64,000 nucleotides of DNA from an uncultured Lachnospiraceae bacterium. GTDB taxonomy: Bacteria > Bacillota > Clostridia > Lachnospirales > Lachnospiraceae. The notes beneath the pieces were generated by a model. The model was given only the letters and a program-made list of their open reading frames with translations, had not been told where the DNA came from and did not search any database. Numbering within the stretch: the first letter of the stretch is position 1; each line of letters begins with the position of its first letter. The position numbers and the translations under genes are program-made. Below, one piece after another: positions 1 to 8,988 of this stretch. The DNA lies in NCBI GenBank assembly GCA_910585465.1, contig CAJUEW010000010.1, positions 45,051 through 109,050 of the forward strand, given 5' to 3'.

Positions 1-615
1 GGCGAGATTATCATTGACGGGCAGAATGTAACAAGGCTTCCGGAATATAAGAGGGCAGCCTTCCTTGGAAGGGTGTTCCAGGATCCCATGAACGGAACCG
101 CGGCAACGATGGGGATCGAGGAAAATCTGGCGCTGGCACTCCGCCGGGGACAGAGCCGTACATTGAGAAAAGGGATTAAGCCGAATGAGAGGGAGGTATA
201 TAAACAGCTTTTGTCCTCCCTTGGGCTTGGACTGGAGGAACGTCTGACTTCCAAGGTAGGACTTCTCTCCGGGGGGCAGAGGCAGGCGCTTACCCTTCTG
301 ATGGCAACATTGAGAAAGCCGAAGCTTCTGCTTCTGGATGAGCATACTGCGGCTCTTGATCCAAAGACTGCGGCAAAGGTGCTGGAAACTACGGATATGA
401 TTGTCAACCGAGACAAACTGACCACACTGATGATTACCCATAATATGAAGGATGCTATTGCCCATGGTAACCGTCTGATTATGATGATGGAGGGGGATAT
501 TATTCTCGATATTTGCGGGGAAGAGAAGAAGCGGCTCACGGTGGAGGATCTGCTTCATAAGTTTGAGGAGGTCAGCGGAGAAGAATTTGCAAGCGATAAG
601 GCAATATTAGGATAA
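1..615 (+). CDS. ABC transporter ATP-binding protein, 5' end outside the window
   Basis: The reading frame is open from base 1, so the Walker A region lies left of the window. Visible are the Q-loop (VFQDP, near base 73), the ABC signature LSGGQRQ (near base 265), Walker B with the catalytic Glu (LLLLDEH) and the switch His in ITHNMKDA. The signature and the THNMKDA-HGNR ending resemble the COG1101 ATPases that accompany TrpX-type substrate-binding proteins and TrpY-like permeases, so it probably energises an importer whose other genes lie upstream. This family assignment is from motif memory and the substrate is unknown. The GTG at 73 is internal and not a start. A 12-bp imperfect inverted repeat (632-643 with 662-673) follows the gene but lacks a clear T-run. 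Confidence 0.85.
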   Translation, partial: GEIIIDGQNVTRLPEYKRAAFLGRVFQDPMNGTAATMGIEENLALALRRGQSRTLRKGIKPNEREVYKQLLSSLGLGLEERLTSKVGLLSGGQRQALTLLMATLRKPKLLLLDEHTAALDPKTAAKVLETTDMIVNRDKLTTLMITHNMKDAIAHGNRLIMMMEGDIILDICGEEKKRLTVEDLLHKFEEVSGEEFASDKAILG

Positions 616-732
616 TATTTACAGTTTCAGTCCCGGAAATATTGGATTCCATGCGGAAAAAAATATTTTCGGGCTGTATTTATGTCTGCAGGCCTGGGGG
701 CTGAAAGAAAAAACTATGGAAAGGAGAAGATT

Positions 733-2160
733 ATGGAACGAAAAAATGCATGGGATACATACAGGGAGGAGGAGCTTGAAAGGCTTCAGAATATAACAGA
801 GCAGTATAAGAGGTTTATTTCAGAGGGTAAGACCGAACGGGAGTGTGCTGCCCGGGCCGCCGCTATGGCGGAGGAAGCAGGATACCGTCCTCTGGAGCAG
901 GCAGTCCGCGAAGGGGCATCTCTGCAGGCAGGAGATAAAGTCTATGCAGTGCATAAGAAAAAGCTGGTTGTTTTATTTCAAATTGGATTGGAACCAATGG
1001 AAAAGGGAATGAATATTCTGGGAGCCCATATTGATTCGCCCAGGCTGGATTTAAAACAGAATCCTCTGTATGAGGACGGGGATATGGCTCTTCTGGACAC
1101 TCATTATTATGGGGGCATTAAAAAGTACCAGTGGGCGGCGATTCCTCTGGCCCTTCATGGAGTGGCAGCCAAAAAGGACGGAAGCCTGGTGGAGCTGTCT
1201 ATCGGCGAGAGGCCGGACGATCCGGTGTGCGGTATTTCCGATTTGCTGATTCATCTCTCGGCAGAACAGCTGCAGAAGAAAGCCTCTGTGGTGGTAGAGG
1301 GAGAGAATCTGAATATTATTGTCGGCAGCCGTCCATTGAAAACGGAGAAGGAAAAGGATAACGATACCGAAGGGGTTCATAATAAAGAGAAGATTAAAAA
1401 GGCCCTTCTGGAGCTTTTGAAGGAGAAGTATGGGATTGAGGAGGAGGATTTTCTGTCGGCGGAGCTGGAAGCCGTTCCGGCAGGTCCCGCCAGAGATTTT
1501 GGTCTGGATCGCAGCATGGTGATGGGATACGGACAGGACGACCGTATCTGTGCCTTTACCTCCCTGATGGCCCAGCTTGAGGTGAAAAATCCGTCTTATA
1601 CCTCCGTATGCCTTTTGACAGATAAAGAAGAGATTGGAAGTATGGGGGCTACCGGTATGCAGTCCCGTTATTTTGAAAATGCGGTGGCAGAGGTTATGAA
1701 CCTGACAGGAGATTATTCAGAGCTTAAGCTCCGCAGATGCCTTCAAAACTCCCATATGCTCTCCTCGGATGTAAGCGCAGCATTTGATCCCAATTATGCC
1801 GGCGCTTTCGAGAAGAAAAACAGCGCCTATCTGGGTAGAGGAATGGTATTTAATAAATATACCGGTTCCAGAGGAAAATCCGGTTCCAATGATGCCGGCG
1901 CGGAATATATCGGACAGCTCCGGAAAGTGATGGACGACGGGGGAGTCTGCTGGCAGACCGCAGAGCTTGGCAAGGTGGATCAGGGAGGAGGAGGCACCAT
2001 TGCTTATATTACTGCCAACTATGGAATGGATGTAATTGACAGCGGGGTGGCGCTTCTGAATATGCACAGCCCATGGGAGGTATCCAGTAAAGCGGATATT
2101 TATGAAGCATATAAAGGGTACTGCGCATTTTTGAGGGCTGTCTGGCAGCATAATAAATAG
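733..2160 (+). CDS. M18 family aminopeptidase
   Basis: 475-residue cytosolic metallo-aminopeptidase of the M18 (aspartyl aminopeptidase) family, which removes N-terminal residues from peptides using two metal ions. Metal and catalytic motifs are visible in order: AHIDSP (His99, Asp101), the Asp-Asp of GQDDRI (about 269-270), DKEEIGS (Glu299-Glu300), SSDVSAAFDP (Asp346) and HSPWE (His445). The start was set at the ATG at 733 because AAGGAGA precedes it at good spacing. An in-frame ATG at 682 has no ribosome binding site. It is followed after 23 bp by a second peptidase gene, and the pair probably serves intracellular peptide turnover. Family call is firm, substrate preference is not. Confidence 0.93.
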   Translation: MERKNAWDTYREEELERLQNITEQYKRFISEGKTERECAARAAAMAEEAGYRPLEQAVREGASLQAGDKVYAVHKKKLVVLFQIGLEPMEKGMNILGAHIDSPRLDLKQNPLYEDGDMALLDTHYYGGIKKYQWAAIPLALHGVAAKKDGSLVELSIGERPDDPVCGISDLLIHLSAEQLQKKASVVVEGENLNIIVGSRPLKTEKEKDNDTEGVHNKEKIKKALLELLKEKYGIEEEDFLSAELEAVPAGPARDFGLDRSMVMGYGQDDRICAFTSLMAQLEVKNPSYTSVCLLTDKEEIGSMGATGMQSRYFENAVAEVMNLTGDYSELKLRRCLQNSHMLSSDVSAAFDPNYAGAFEKKNSAYLGRGMVFNKYTGSRGKSGSNDAGAEYIGQLRKVMDDGGVCWQTAELGKVDQGGGGTIAYITANYGMDVIDSGVALLNMHSPWEVSSKADIYEAYKGYCAFLRAVWQHNK

Positions 2161-2183
2161 AGAGAAAGAGAGCGATAAAAGTA

Positions 2184-3971
2184 ATGATACAGGAAAGGCT
2201 GCGTTTGCTCAGGCAGAAGATGAAGGAATCAGGTGTGACCGTTTATGTGATTCCCTCCTCCGATTGCCATGAATCAGAATATGTATGCGGACATTATCGT
2301 GCAAGAGCTTATATCACAGGCTTTACCGGTTCTGCCGGAACCGCGGTTGTCACTTTAGAAGATGCGGGGCTTTGGACGGACGGAAGGTATTTTATACAGG
2401 CAGAGCTGGAGCTTCGGGATACAGGCATTCGTCTGTTCCGGACAGGAGAACCGGGCGTTCCCAATGTGGAGACTTATGTGAAGGAGCATCTGGAGAAAGG
2501 AGGAAGGCTTGGCTTTGACGGAAAGGTAATGGGAGCATTCCGGGCAGAGGCCCTTATCAAAGCAGCAGAGGAAAAAAAAGCGGGGGTTTTGGCAACAGAG
2601 GATCTGGTCGGAGCCATCTGGGAGGATCGCCCGGAGATTCCCGATGCTCCGGTTTTTATCCTGGAAAGTAATTATTGCGGGGAAAGCGTCAAAAGGAAGC
2701 TGATGCGGGTGAGAGAAAAGCTGGAGGAGCTTGAGGCAGATATTCATGTGGTTGCCTCTCTGTGTGATATTGCGTGGATTCTGAACATCAGGGGCGGCGA
2801 TATTCCTGGTGTGCCTGTGACGCTTTCTTATCTGTGTATTACAAAGAATACCTGTACCTGGTATGTGCGTAGTTCTGTTATAACGGAAGAAATCCGATCC
2901 TATTTGTCAGAAAACAAAATTCAGGTGAAGGAATACGAGGCGGTTTATGAGGATTTGACCAAGCTTGGACCGGGACTTAATGTCCTAATGGATAAAAGGA
3001 AGGTTAATCACAGGCTTCTTACCAGTATTCCGCAGGGAGCAAGGCTGATAGATAAAAGTAATCCTTCGGAGCTTATGAAGGCTGTAAAAAATGAGACAGA
3101 GCTTAAAAATCTGCGTATTGCTCATTTAAAGGAGAGTATAGCATTTACAAGGCTTATGTATTGGGTGAAGACAAATGTCAGGAAACAGGAAATAACAGAG
3201 CTGTCTGTCTCAGAATATTTGAATGAACGCAGGAAGGAGCAGGCGCATTATCTGGGAGAAAGCTTCTCCCCGATCTGCGCTTACGGGCCGAATGCAGCCA
3301 TTGTGCATTACTCGGCGGACAAAAGGAGCAATGCGGTAATAGAAGCAAAGGGATTTCTTTTAGTGGATGCAGGGGGACATTATCTGGAAGGAACTACGGA
3401 TACTACCCGTACCTTTGCCCTGGGAGAACTGACAGAGGAGCAGAAACGAATGTTTACCGCAGTGTGCAGGGCAAATCTGAATCTGGCCAATGCCCGGTTT
3501 TTGTACGGCTGTACCGGATATACGCTGGATGTGCTGTGCCGGGAGCCGCTGTGGCAGTTTGGGATGGATTATAAGCATGGGACCGGACATGGGGTAGGTT
3601 ATCTTCTGAATGTGCATGAGGGACCGAACGCGTTCCGGTGGAAGATGCCGGAGGATGAAAGGGCTGCGGTGCTGGAGGCAGGAATGGTGACGACCGACGA
3701 ACCGGGGATTTATGTGGAAGGAGAATATGGTATCCGCACGGAAAATGAACTGGTCTGCGTAAAAGGGACAGAAAATGAATACGGCCAGTTTATGGAATTT
3801 GAAATTGTTACACTCGTTCCCATTGATCTGGATGGGATTGTGCCGGAGGAGATGACCCTGACAGAAAGGAACTATTTAAACGATTATCATCAAAGAGTAT
3901 ATCATACGCTGGCGCCTTATCTGAGCGGGGAAGAGAGAGAATGGCTAAAAGTATCCACCCGTGCTGTCTGA
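2184..3971 (+). CDS. Xaa-Pro aminopeptidase, M24B family
   Basis: 595-residue aminopeptidase P-like enzyme that releases the N-terminal residue from peptides with proline in position two. The length matches the long three-domain APP1 type: two creatinase-like N-terminal domains (about 1-310) and a C-terminal pita-bread catalytic domain. The dinuclear metal site can be read in full: Asp395 (VDAGG), Asp406 (TTDTTRT), His469 (GTGHGVG), Glu506 (TTDEPG) and Glu540 (EFEIV). It starts 23 bp after the M18 peptidase gene with only a weak purine-rich leader, which suggests co-transcription with it. No signal peptide, so cytosolic. Confidence 0.94.
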   Translation: MIQERLRLLRQKMKESGVTVYVIPSSDCHESEYVCGHYRARAYITGFTGSAGTAVVTLEDAGLWTDGRYFIQAELELRDTGIRLFRTGEPGVPNVETYVKEHLEKGGRLGFDGKVMGAFRAEALIKAAEEKKAGVLATEDLVGAIWEDRPEIPDAPVFILESNYCGESVKRKLMRVREKLEELEADIHVVASLCDIAWILNIRGGDIPGVPVTLSYLCITKNTCTWYVRSSVITEEIRSYLSENKIQVKEYEAVYEDLTKLGPGLNVLMDKRKVNHRLLTSIPQGARLIDKSNPSELMKAVKNETELKNLRIAHLKESIAFTRLMYWVKTNVRKQEITELSVSEYLNERRKEQAHYLGESFSPICAYGPNAAIVHYSADKRSNAVIEAKGFLLVDAGGHYLEGTTDTTRTFALGELTEEQKRMFTAVCRANLNLANARFLYGCTGYTLDVLCREPLWQFGMDYKHGTGHGVGYLLNVHEGPNAFRWKMPEDERAAVLEAGMVTTDEPGIYVEGEYGIRTENELVCVKGTENEYGQFMEFEIVTLVPIDLDGIVPEEMTLTERNYLNDYHQRVYHTLAPYLSGEEREWLKVSTRAV

Positions 3972-4014
3972 TCTGGCAAAGATTATATTTTATAAAAACT
4001 CACTTTTTTTTGTA

Positions 4015-4043
4015 TTGACAAACGGCAGTCCGGAGCATATAAT
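4015..4043 (+). promoter_or_regulatory. Sigma-A-type promoter for the MATE gene
   Basis: TTGACA (4015-4020), a 17-bp spacer and TATAAT (4038-4043) match the vegetative consensus exactly. The element lies 33 bp upstream of the ATG at 4076. Confidence 0.85.
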
Positions 4044-4075
4044 TTCTTTCGATTTTGCTTGAAAGAGGAGTAGAT

Positions 4076-5416
4076 ATGACAAAAGACATGACGGCCGGGG
4101 CTCCGGTTAAATTGATTATCAGTTTTGCCATTCCCATGTTTTTGGGAATGCTGTTCCAGCAGTTTTACAGTATGGTGGATACGGTTATTGTAGGAAAATA
4201 TCTGGGGGTAAATCCTCTGGCAGGGGTCGGTTCCACGACCTCCTTAAACTTTATGGTGATCGGCTTCTGCATGGGCGTATGCAACGGCTTCGCGATTCCG
4301 GTTGCCCAGATGTTCGGCGCGCGGGAGGAGTCAAGGCTGCGCAGGTTTGTTACCAACAGTGCATGGCTTTGCATTGGTTTTTCTGCAGTGATCACTTTGA
4401 TTGTGGTGGCTGCATGTAAGCCTATTCTCAGGCTGATGAATACGCCTGGGGAGATATTTGACTATGCCTATCTTTATATTGTCATTATTTTCTGCGGAAT
4501 ACCATGTACTTTTCTGTACAATATTCTGGCGGGCATTATCCGGTCTTTGGGAGACAGCAAAAGTCCGGTTGTATTTCTGGCAATTTCCTCTCTTTTAAAT
4601 ATTGCGCTGGATTTTATTTCTATTCTGGGACTCCATATGAGTGTGGAGGGTCCTGCGCTGGCCACGGTCATTTCTCAGGGGATTTCCGGAATCATCTGTC
4701 TTTTTTACATGAAGAGAAAATATCCGATCCTCAGAGCTTCCCGGGAGGAATGGAAGCCGGATGTGAAGTATATAAAGAGGCTGTGTTTTATGGGGATTCC
4801 CATGGGGCTTCAGTATTCTGTTACAGCCATAGGAACTCTGGTTCTTCAGGCAGCGATTAACGGGCTGGGAGCGGCAGTTGTGGCGGGGGTGACAGCGGCA
4901 CAGAAAATTAACGCGTTTATTGCCTGCCCGGTGGAGGCTCTGGGTCAGACGATGGCCCCCTATACAGGCCAGAATATGGGAGCAGGCAGACTGGACCGGA
5001 TTGGAAAAGGACTCCGGGACGCGTCCCTGGCAGGTTTTGTTATATCTGCTTTTTGTTTTCTGGCTGCACTTCTGACCGGCAGACAGCTATGCCTGCTGTT
5101 TTTGGATGCGGGTGAAACGGAGATTATTTCATATGCTTATCAGTTTCTGCTGTTTTGTACAGGCGGGTACTGTCTCCTGACCCTGGTGAACACTGTGAGG
5201 TTTACCATTCAGGGAATGGGATTTTCCATTTTTGCAATTACCTCCGGAGTGATGGAGATGTTTGCAAGAGTTCTGGCAGCTACCGTAATTGCGGGAAAAG
5301 TCGGTTTTACCGGCATCTGTCTGGCCCATCCTATGGCGTGGATTTTTGCGGATATATTTTTAATACCGGCATTTTTTTATTGCAGAAGAAAAATTGAAAA
5401 AAAGACTTCTGTATGA
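4076..5416 (+). CDS. MATE family efflux transporter
   Basis: 446-residue membrane protein of the multidrug and toxic compound extrusion family, which exports cationic drugs or metabolites in exchange for Na+ or H+. About twelve hydrophobic segments are present in two related halves. The MATE N-terminal signature is seen as MTAGAPVKLIISFAIPMFLGMLFQ-like text followed by QFYSMVDTVIVGKYLG. The start is the ATG at 4076, with AAGAGGAG upstream, rather than the TTG at 4055. It has its own consensus promoter, so it is independent of the peptidase genes. The substrate cannot be read from sequence. Confidence 0.92.
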   Translation: MTKDMTAGAPVKLIISFAIPMFLGMLFQQFYSMVDTVIVGKYLGVNPLAGVGSTTSLNFMVIGFCMGVCNGFAIPVAQMFGAREESRLRRFVTNSAWLCIGFSAVITLIVVAACKPILRLMNTPGEIFDYAYLYIVIIFCGIPCTFLYNILAGIIRSLGDSKSPVVFLAISSLLNIALDFISILGLHMSVEGPALATVISQGISGIICLFYMKRKYPILRASREEWKPDVKYIKRLCFMGIPMGLQYSVTAIGTLVLQAAINGLGAAVVAGVTAAQKINAFIACPVEALGQTMAPYTGQNMGAGRLDRIGKGLRDASLAGFVISAFCFLAALLTGRQLCLLFLDAGETEIISYAYQFLLFCTGGYCLLTLVNTVRFTIQGMGFSIFAITSGVMEMFARVLAATVIAGKVGFTGICLAHPMAWIFADIFLIPAFFYCRRKIEKKTSV

Positions 5417-5437
5417 TTTGTTATAGAAGAAACAGAC

Positions 5438-5466
5438 TGTTGAAGGCTCCCGTTTTATGCTATACT
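5438..5466 (+). promoter_or_regulatory. Possible promoter for the Gx-family gene
   Basis: TATACT at 5461-5466 lies 17 bp after a weak TGTTGA (5438-5443). TTGAAG at 5440 would give a 15-bp spacer. The site is in the gap between the MATE gene and the start at 5493. Confidence 0.4.
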
Positions 5467-5492
5467 GGCAGTATAAAAAGGGGGCTGATTTT

Positions 5493-5993
5493 ATGAAGAA
5501 ACGCAGAACAGAGAGAATAGCGCAGCTAGGGCTTCTGACAGCCCTGGCGCTGATTGTCAGCTATATTGAACTGCTGATTCCGCTGCCCATCGGAATTCCC
5601 GGAGTGAAGCTGGGACTTGCTAATCTGATTATTGTATGGTCCATGTATACAATGCAGCCTGTGGAAGCTCTGGCCGTGAATATTATGAGAATTTTGCTGG
5701 CGGGATTTATGTTTGGGAACCTGTCTATGATTTTGTACAGTCTGGCAGGGGCGGGACTGAGCTTTCTATGTATGTATCTGGCGAAAAGAAGCGGCGCATT
5801 CAGTCTGATCGGAGTCAGCATCATTGGAGGAATTACCCATAATATGGGCCAGCTTGTAGTAGCGATGCTGGTACTGGAGACAGCCAGTCTGGCATACTAT
5901 GGCCCGGTGCTGCTTTTGTCAGGGCTTGTCACAGGGTTTTTAATCGGAATGGTAACAGAGGAGGTGAAAAAAAGAATTCCCTCCAAACCATAG
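5493..5993 (+). CDS. Gx transporter family membrane protein (heptaprenyl diphosphate synthase component I-like)
   Basis: 166-residue membrane protein with about five hydrophobic helices. The N-terminus (RRIAQLGLLTALALI-type, then IPLPIGIPGVKLGLANL) is characteristic of Pfam family Hpre_diP_synt_I, now called Gx transporters, which resemble ECF substrate-binding S components. The family name derives from linkage to prenyl diphosphate synthase genes; no such partner is nearby, so the role is uncertain. The ATG at 5493 is chosen because AAAGGGGG precedes it. It may act with an ECF energising module encoded elsewhere. Confidence 0.8.
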   Translation: MKKRRTERIAQLGLLTALALIVSYIELLIPLPIGIPGVKLGLANLIIVWSMYTMQPVEALAVNIMRILLAGFMFGNLSMILYSLAGAGLSFLCMYLAKRSGAFSLIGVSIIGGITHNMGQLVVAMLVLETASLAYYGPVLLLSGLVTGFLIGMVTEEVKKRIPSKP

Positions 5994-6021
5994 CTCCGGT
6001 GAAAACTCAGGCAGGGAATTC
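5974..6021 (+). terminator. Possible terminator after the Gx-family gene
   Basis: GAATTCCCT (5974-5982) and AGGGAATTC (6013-6021) form a perfect 9-bp inverted repeat with a 30-bp loop. It overlaps the end of the gene and a short T-run follows some bases later, so this is only a weak terminator candidate. Confidence 0.3.
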
Positions 6022-6064
6022 CGGCTTGCATATTTTTCCTATTTATTTTAACATAATAACAGAC

Positions 6065-6094
6065 TTGAATCTATTAAAAGAAAAACAGTCTAAT
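6065..6094 (+). promoter_or_regulatory. Possible glgB promoter
   Basis: TTGAAT (6065-6070) and TCTAAT (6089-6094) with an 18-bp spacer lie 25 bp upstream of the glgB start. The match is moderate. Confidence 0.4.
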
Positions 6095-6119
6095 ATGATC
6101 GATTGACGGGGGTTTTTAT

Positions 6120-7970
6120 ATGGATTTCCAGAAATTTTTACAGGGTGAGGTTTTTGATGCCTATGAATATTTTGGAGCGCATGCAGGAAAGGAGGGCGTG
6201 ACCTTCCGTATTTATGCGCCAAAGGCAGAGAAGGTGGAGCTGCAGGGCGATTTCAGTGAATGGAGCATGATAGAGCTTAAGCCAGGGGCTTACCCGGGCG
6301 TGTTTGAGCGGGTGGTTCCGGATGCCAAAGCAGGCATGTATTATAAATATTGTATTACGGATTCCCAGGGTACAGAGGTTATGCACTGTGATCCTTATGG
6401 AATGCTGATGGAGCTTCGTCCTGGCTTTGCATCCCGGATTGTGGACAGGCATTACGAGTACCACGATGAGGGCTGGATGAGAAGCAGAGACAAAAACTAT
6501 AACCGTCCCATGAATATCTATGAAATGCATGCGGGCTCCTGGCGGAAAAAGGGAGACGGCTCCTGGTATCATTATGATGAACTGGCGGAGGAGCTGATTC
6601 CTTATTTGAAAAATATGGGATTTAACTATATAGAGTTTCTTCCTCTTTCGGAGCATCCGGCAGACTGTTCCTGGGGCTATCAGAATATGGGATTTTTCGC
6701 GCCTACCTCCCGGTACGGCAGTCCGGCGCAGTTAAAAAAGCTGGTGGATATCTGTCATCAGAATGAAATCGGAGTGATTACAGATTTTGTGCCGGTACAT
6801 TTTGCCAACGACAGCTATGGACTGATGAATTTCGACGGGACTCCGCTCTATGAGTTTCCTCATCCGGATACGGCTTACAGTGAATGGGGAACAATGAATT
6901 TTATGCACAGCCGCGGAGAGGTGAGAAGCTTTCTGCAGTCGGCAGCCAATTACTGGCTGGCAGAATTTCATTTTGACGGAATCCGTATGGATGCCATCAG
7001 CCGGGCCATCTACTGGAACGGAGATCCGGCCAGAGGGGTAAATGAAAAAGCGGTGGAATTTCTGCGCAATATGAACGCGGGACTTCACAGACTTCATCCG
7101 ACAGCCATGCTGATGGCGGAGGATTCCACGGACTTCCCGAAGGTGACGGCTCCTACTGAATATGACGGTCTTGGCTTTGACTATAAATGGGATATGGGCT
7201 TTATGAACGATACGCTTCGGTTTTTCCAGACAGCGCCCGTATACCGCCCCTATGATTATCATAAGCTTAGCTTTTCCATGATGTATTTTTACAGTGATCT
7301 GTTCCTGCTGCCTTTTTCACATGATGAGGTAGTGCACGGAAAGGCGACGATTATCCAGAAGATGTGGGGAGATTATGAATTTAAATTTCCCCAGGCAAAG
7401 GCGTTCTATACTTATGTATATACACATCCGGGCAAGAAGCTGAACTTTATGGGCAATGAGTTCGGACAGTTCCGGGAATGGGATGAAAACCGGGAGCAGG
7501 ACTGGGAGCTTTTGAAGTATCCCATTCATGATGCATTTCACCATTTTTACCGGAAGCTTTCCAGCCTGTATCTGACAGAGCCTGCGCTGCATGACGGGGA
7601 ATACAATTCCGAGTGCTTTGAGTGGCTGGAGGTGGATGCGGCGGATTATGTGACCTATGCCTATGAGAGACGGGCCTCTGGGGATACTATTGTAGTTGTG
7701 ATGAATCTGTCCGATCAGTTCTGGAAAGATTTTAGGGTAGGCATTCCGATGCTGTATGAGCTGGAGGAGCTGCTTAACACAGACTGGGGGATTTACGGAG
7801 GCAGTACGAAGCTGTCAGACCGGAACTGGAAAGTGGAGGATAAGCCGCATAAGGAAAGGCCGCATACCCTGGTTGTGGATCTGCCGCCTTTTAATGCAAG
7901 AATCTTTAAAGTAAAACATGTGATAAAAGCAATGACTAAGGAGAAGGCTCCAAAGGAAGCAGAAGCTTAA
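6120..7970 (+). CDS. glgB: 1,4-alpha-glucan branching enzyme
   Basis: 616-residue GH13 branching enzyme that makes alpha-1,6 branches in glycogen. The order is a CBM48-type N-terminal beta domain (about 15-105, FRIYAPKAEKVELQGDF), a central GH13 barrel and a C-terminal beta domain. Catalytic residues are visible: nucleophile Asp291 (GIRMDAI), acid/base Glu334 (LMAEDST), and the transition-state His401-Asp402 (FSHDEVVHG). The SD is GACGGGGG just before the ATG at 6120. Glycogen synthase glgA lies about 8 kb downstream on the same strand, split from it by regulators and efflux genes, so this is not the compact glg operon of many Clostridia. Its last 35 bp overlap tail-to-tail with the histidine kinase gene. 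Confidence 0.96.
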   Translation: MDFQKFLQGEVFDAYEYFGAHAGKEGVTFRIYAPKAEKVELQGDFSEWSMIELKPGAYPGVFERVVPDAKAGMYYKYCITDSQGTEVMHCDPYGMLMELRPGFASRIVDRHYEYHDEGWMRSRDKNYNRPMNIYEMHAGSWRKKGDGSWYHYDELAEELIPYLKNMGFNYIEFLPLSEHPADCSWGYQNMGFFAPTSRYGSPAQLKKLVDICHQNEIGVITDFVPVHFANDSYGLMNFDGTPLYEFPHPDTAYSEWGTMNFMHSRGEVRSFLQSAANYWLAEFHFDGIRMDAISRAIYWNGDPARGVNEKAVEFLRNMNAGLHRLHPTAMLMAEDSTDFPKVTAPTEYDGLGFDYKWDMGFMNDTLRFFQTAPVYRPYDYHKLSFSMMYFYSDLFLLPFSHDEVVHGKATIIQKMWGDYEFKFPQAKAFYTYVYTHPGKKLNFMGNEFGQFREWDENREQDWELLKYPIHDAFHHFYRKLSSLYLTEPALHDGEYNSECFEWLEVDAADYVTYAYERRASGDTIVVVMNLSDQFWKDFRVGIPMLYELEELLNTDWGIYGGSTKLSDRNWKVEDKPHKERPHTLVVDLPPFNARIFKVKHVIKAMTKEKAPKEAEA

Positions 7971-8988
7971 AGCTGCTGCCCACATTGGGACAGCTTTCCA
8001 CATGAATAGAACCGCCGTGGAGGGTGACGATTTTGCGGACCAGCGCGAGTCCCAGACCGTTGCCCTTTTTCTTATGGGAGGTATCTCCCTGATAAAATTT
8101 GTCAAAAATATGCGCCTGTATTTCGGGTGTCATGCCGACGCCGGAATCCTGGAAGGTAACAGAGAGCCATTCACCGGAAATATGGGCTGTAATAAAAATA
8201 TCCCCTCCTGAGGGCGTGAATTTGATGGCATTGTCCAGAAGATTGTTCCAGATGTGGGCAGTCAGCTCCTGATTTCCGTACCAGGTAATACGATCCAGAT
8301 CAGGGCTGATCAGTAAATTCTTTGCGGACCAGACAGGCTCCATCCGAAGAATGCTCTGGCGGATCTGTTCGTCTATCCGGAACAGCTCTTTCTCACAGAT
8401 AATGGTTTGGTTTTCCAGATGGGAAAGCTGAAGGATATTTCCGGTCATCCTGGAAAGGCCTTTTGTACTCTGGATAATAATGTCGATGTACTCGTCCCTT
8501 TCTTCCGGGGTCAGAGAGTCGTCCTGCAGAAGCGTTGCATAGCCGCTGATAGCTGTCAGAGGAGTTTTAAACTCATGAGACACATTGGAGATAAAATCTG
8601 AATGAAGTGTTTCTGTGCTGTTCAGCTCTCTGACCATTTGGTTGAAGGATTCATACAGATATAAAATTTCTCCCTTATGCTTTTGGGCGTTCAGCGAGAT
8701 GCTGTAATCGCCCCGTGCAACCTTCTGCATTGCAGTGGAAAGCTCATGAATAGGATTCAGCGCGCGGTGGATCGCAAAGATACTGATGATTGATCCGGAT
8801 ATTACGCTGCAAAGCGCCAGGAGCAGCAGAAAGCCGATGGTGATGGGAGGAATCGGAGGAATCCGATTTCCCGGGTAAAAGCAAAATATCAGATAAAAAC
8901 TGACACTCATTAACATACAGGTAAAAATCATGATCCAGAAAAATACCAGCACAATCTGGAACCAGAGGGAATAAATATGTTTTTTCAT
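7936..8988 (-). CDS. Membrane sensor histidine kinase
   Basis: 350-residue two-component kinase. Two membrane helices (about 11-36 and 50-73) flank a very short extracytoplasmic loop rich in proline, followed by a HAMP linker (about 74-127), a HisKA domain with phosphorylatable His138 (VSHEFKTPL) and an HATPase_c domain with N-box Asn253 (LLDNAIKF), G1 DSGVG and G2 GNGLGLA. The tiny outer loop suggests an intramembrane-sensing kinase of the kind that detects envelope stress or antimicrobials. It overlaps its response regulator gene by 4 bp (ATGA) and is divergent from an RND efflux pair, which is the likely target. The signal is not known. Confidence 0.93.
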   Translation of the reverse strand: MKKHIYSLWFQIVLVFFWIMIFTCMLMSVSFYLIFCFYPGNRIPPIPPITIGFLLLLALCSVISGSIISIFAIHRALNPIHELSTAMQKVARGDYSISLNAQKHKGEILYLYESFNQMVRELNSTETLHSDFISNVSHEFKTPLTAISGYATLLQDDSLTPEERDEYIDIIIQSTKGLSRMTGNILQLSHLENQTIICEKELFRIDEQIRQSILRMEPVWSAKNLLISPDLDRITWYGNQELTAHIWNNLLDNAIKFTPSGGDIFITAHISGEWLSVTFQDSGVGMTPEIQAHIFDKFYQGDTSHKKKGNGLGLALVRKIVTLHGGSIHVESCPNVGSSFKLLLPLEPSP

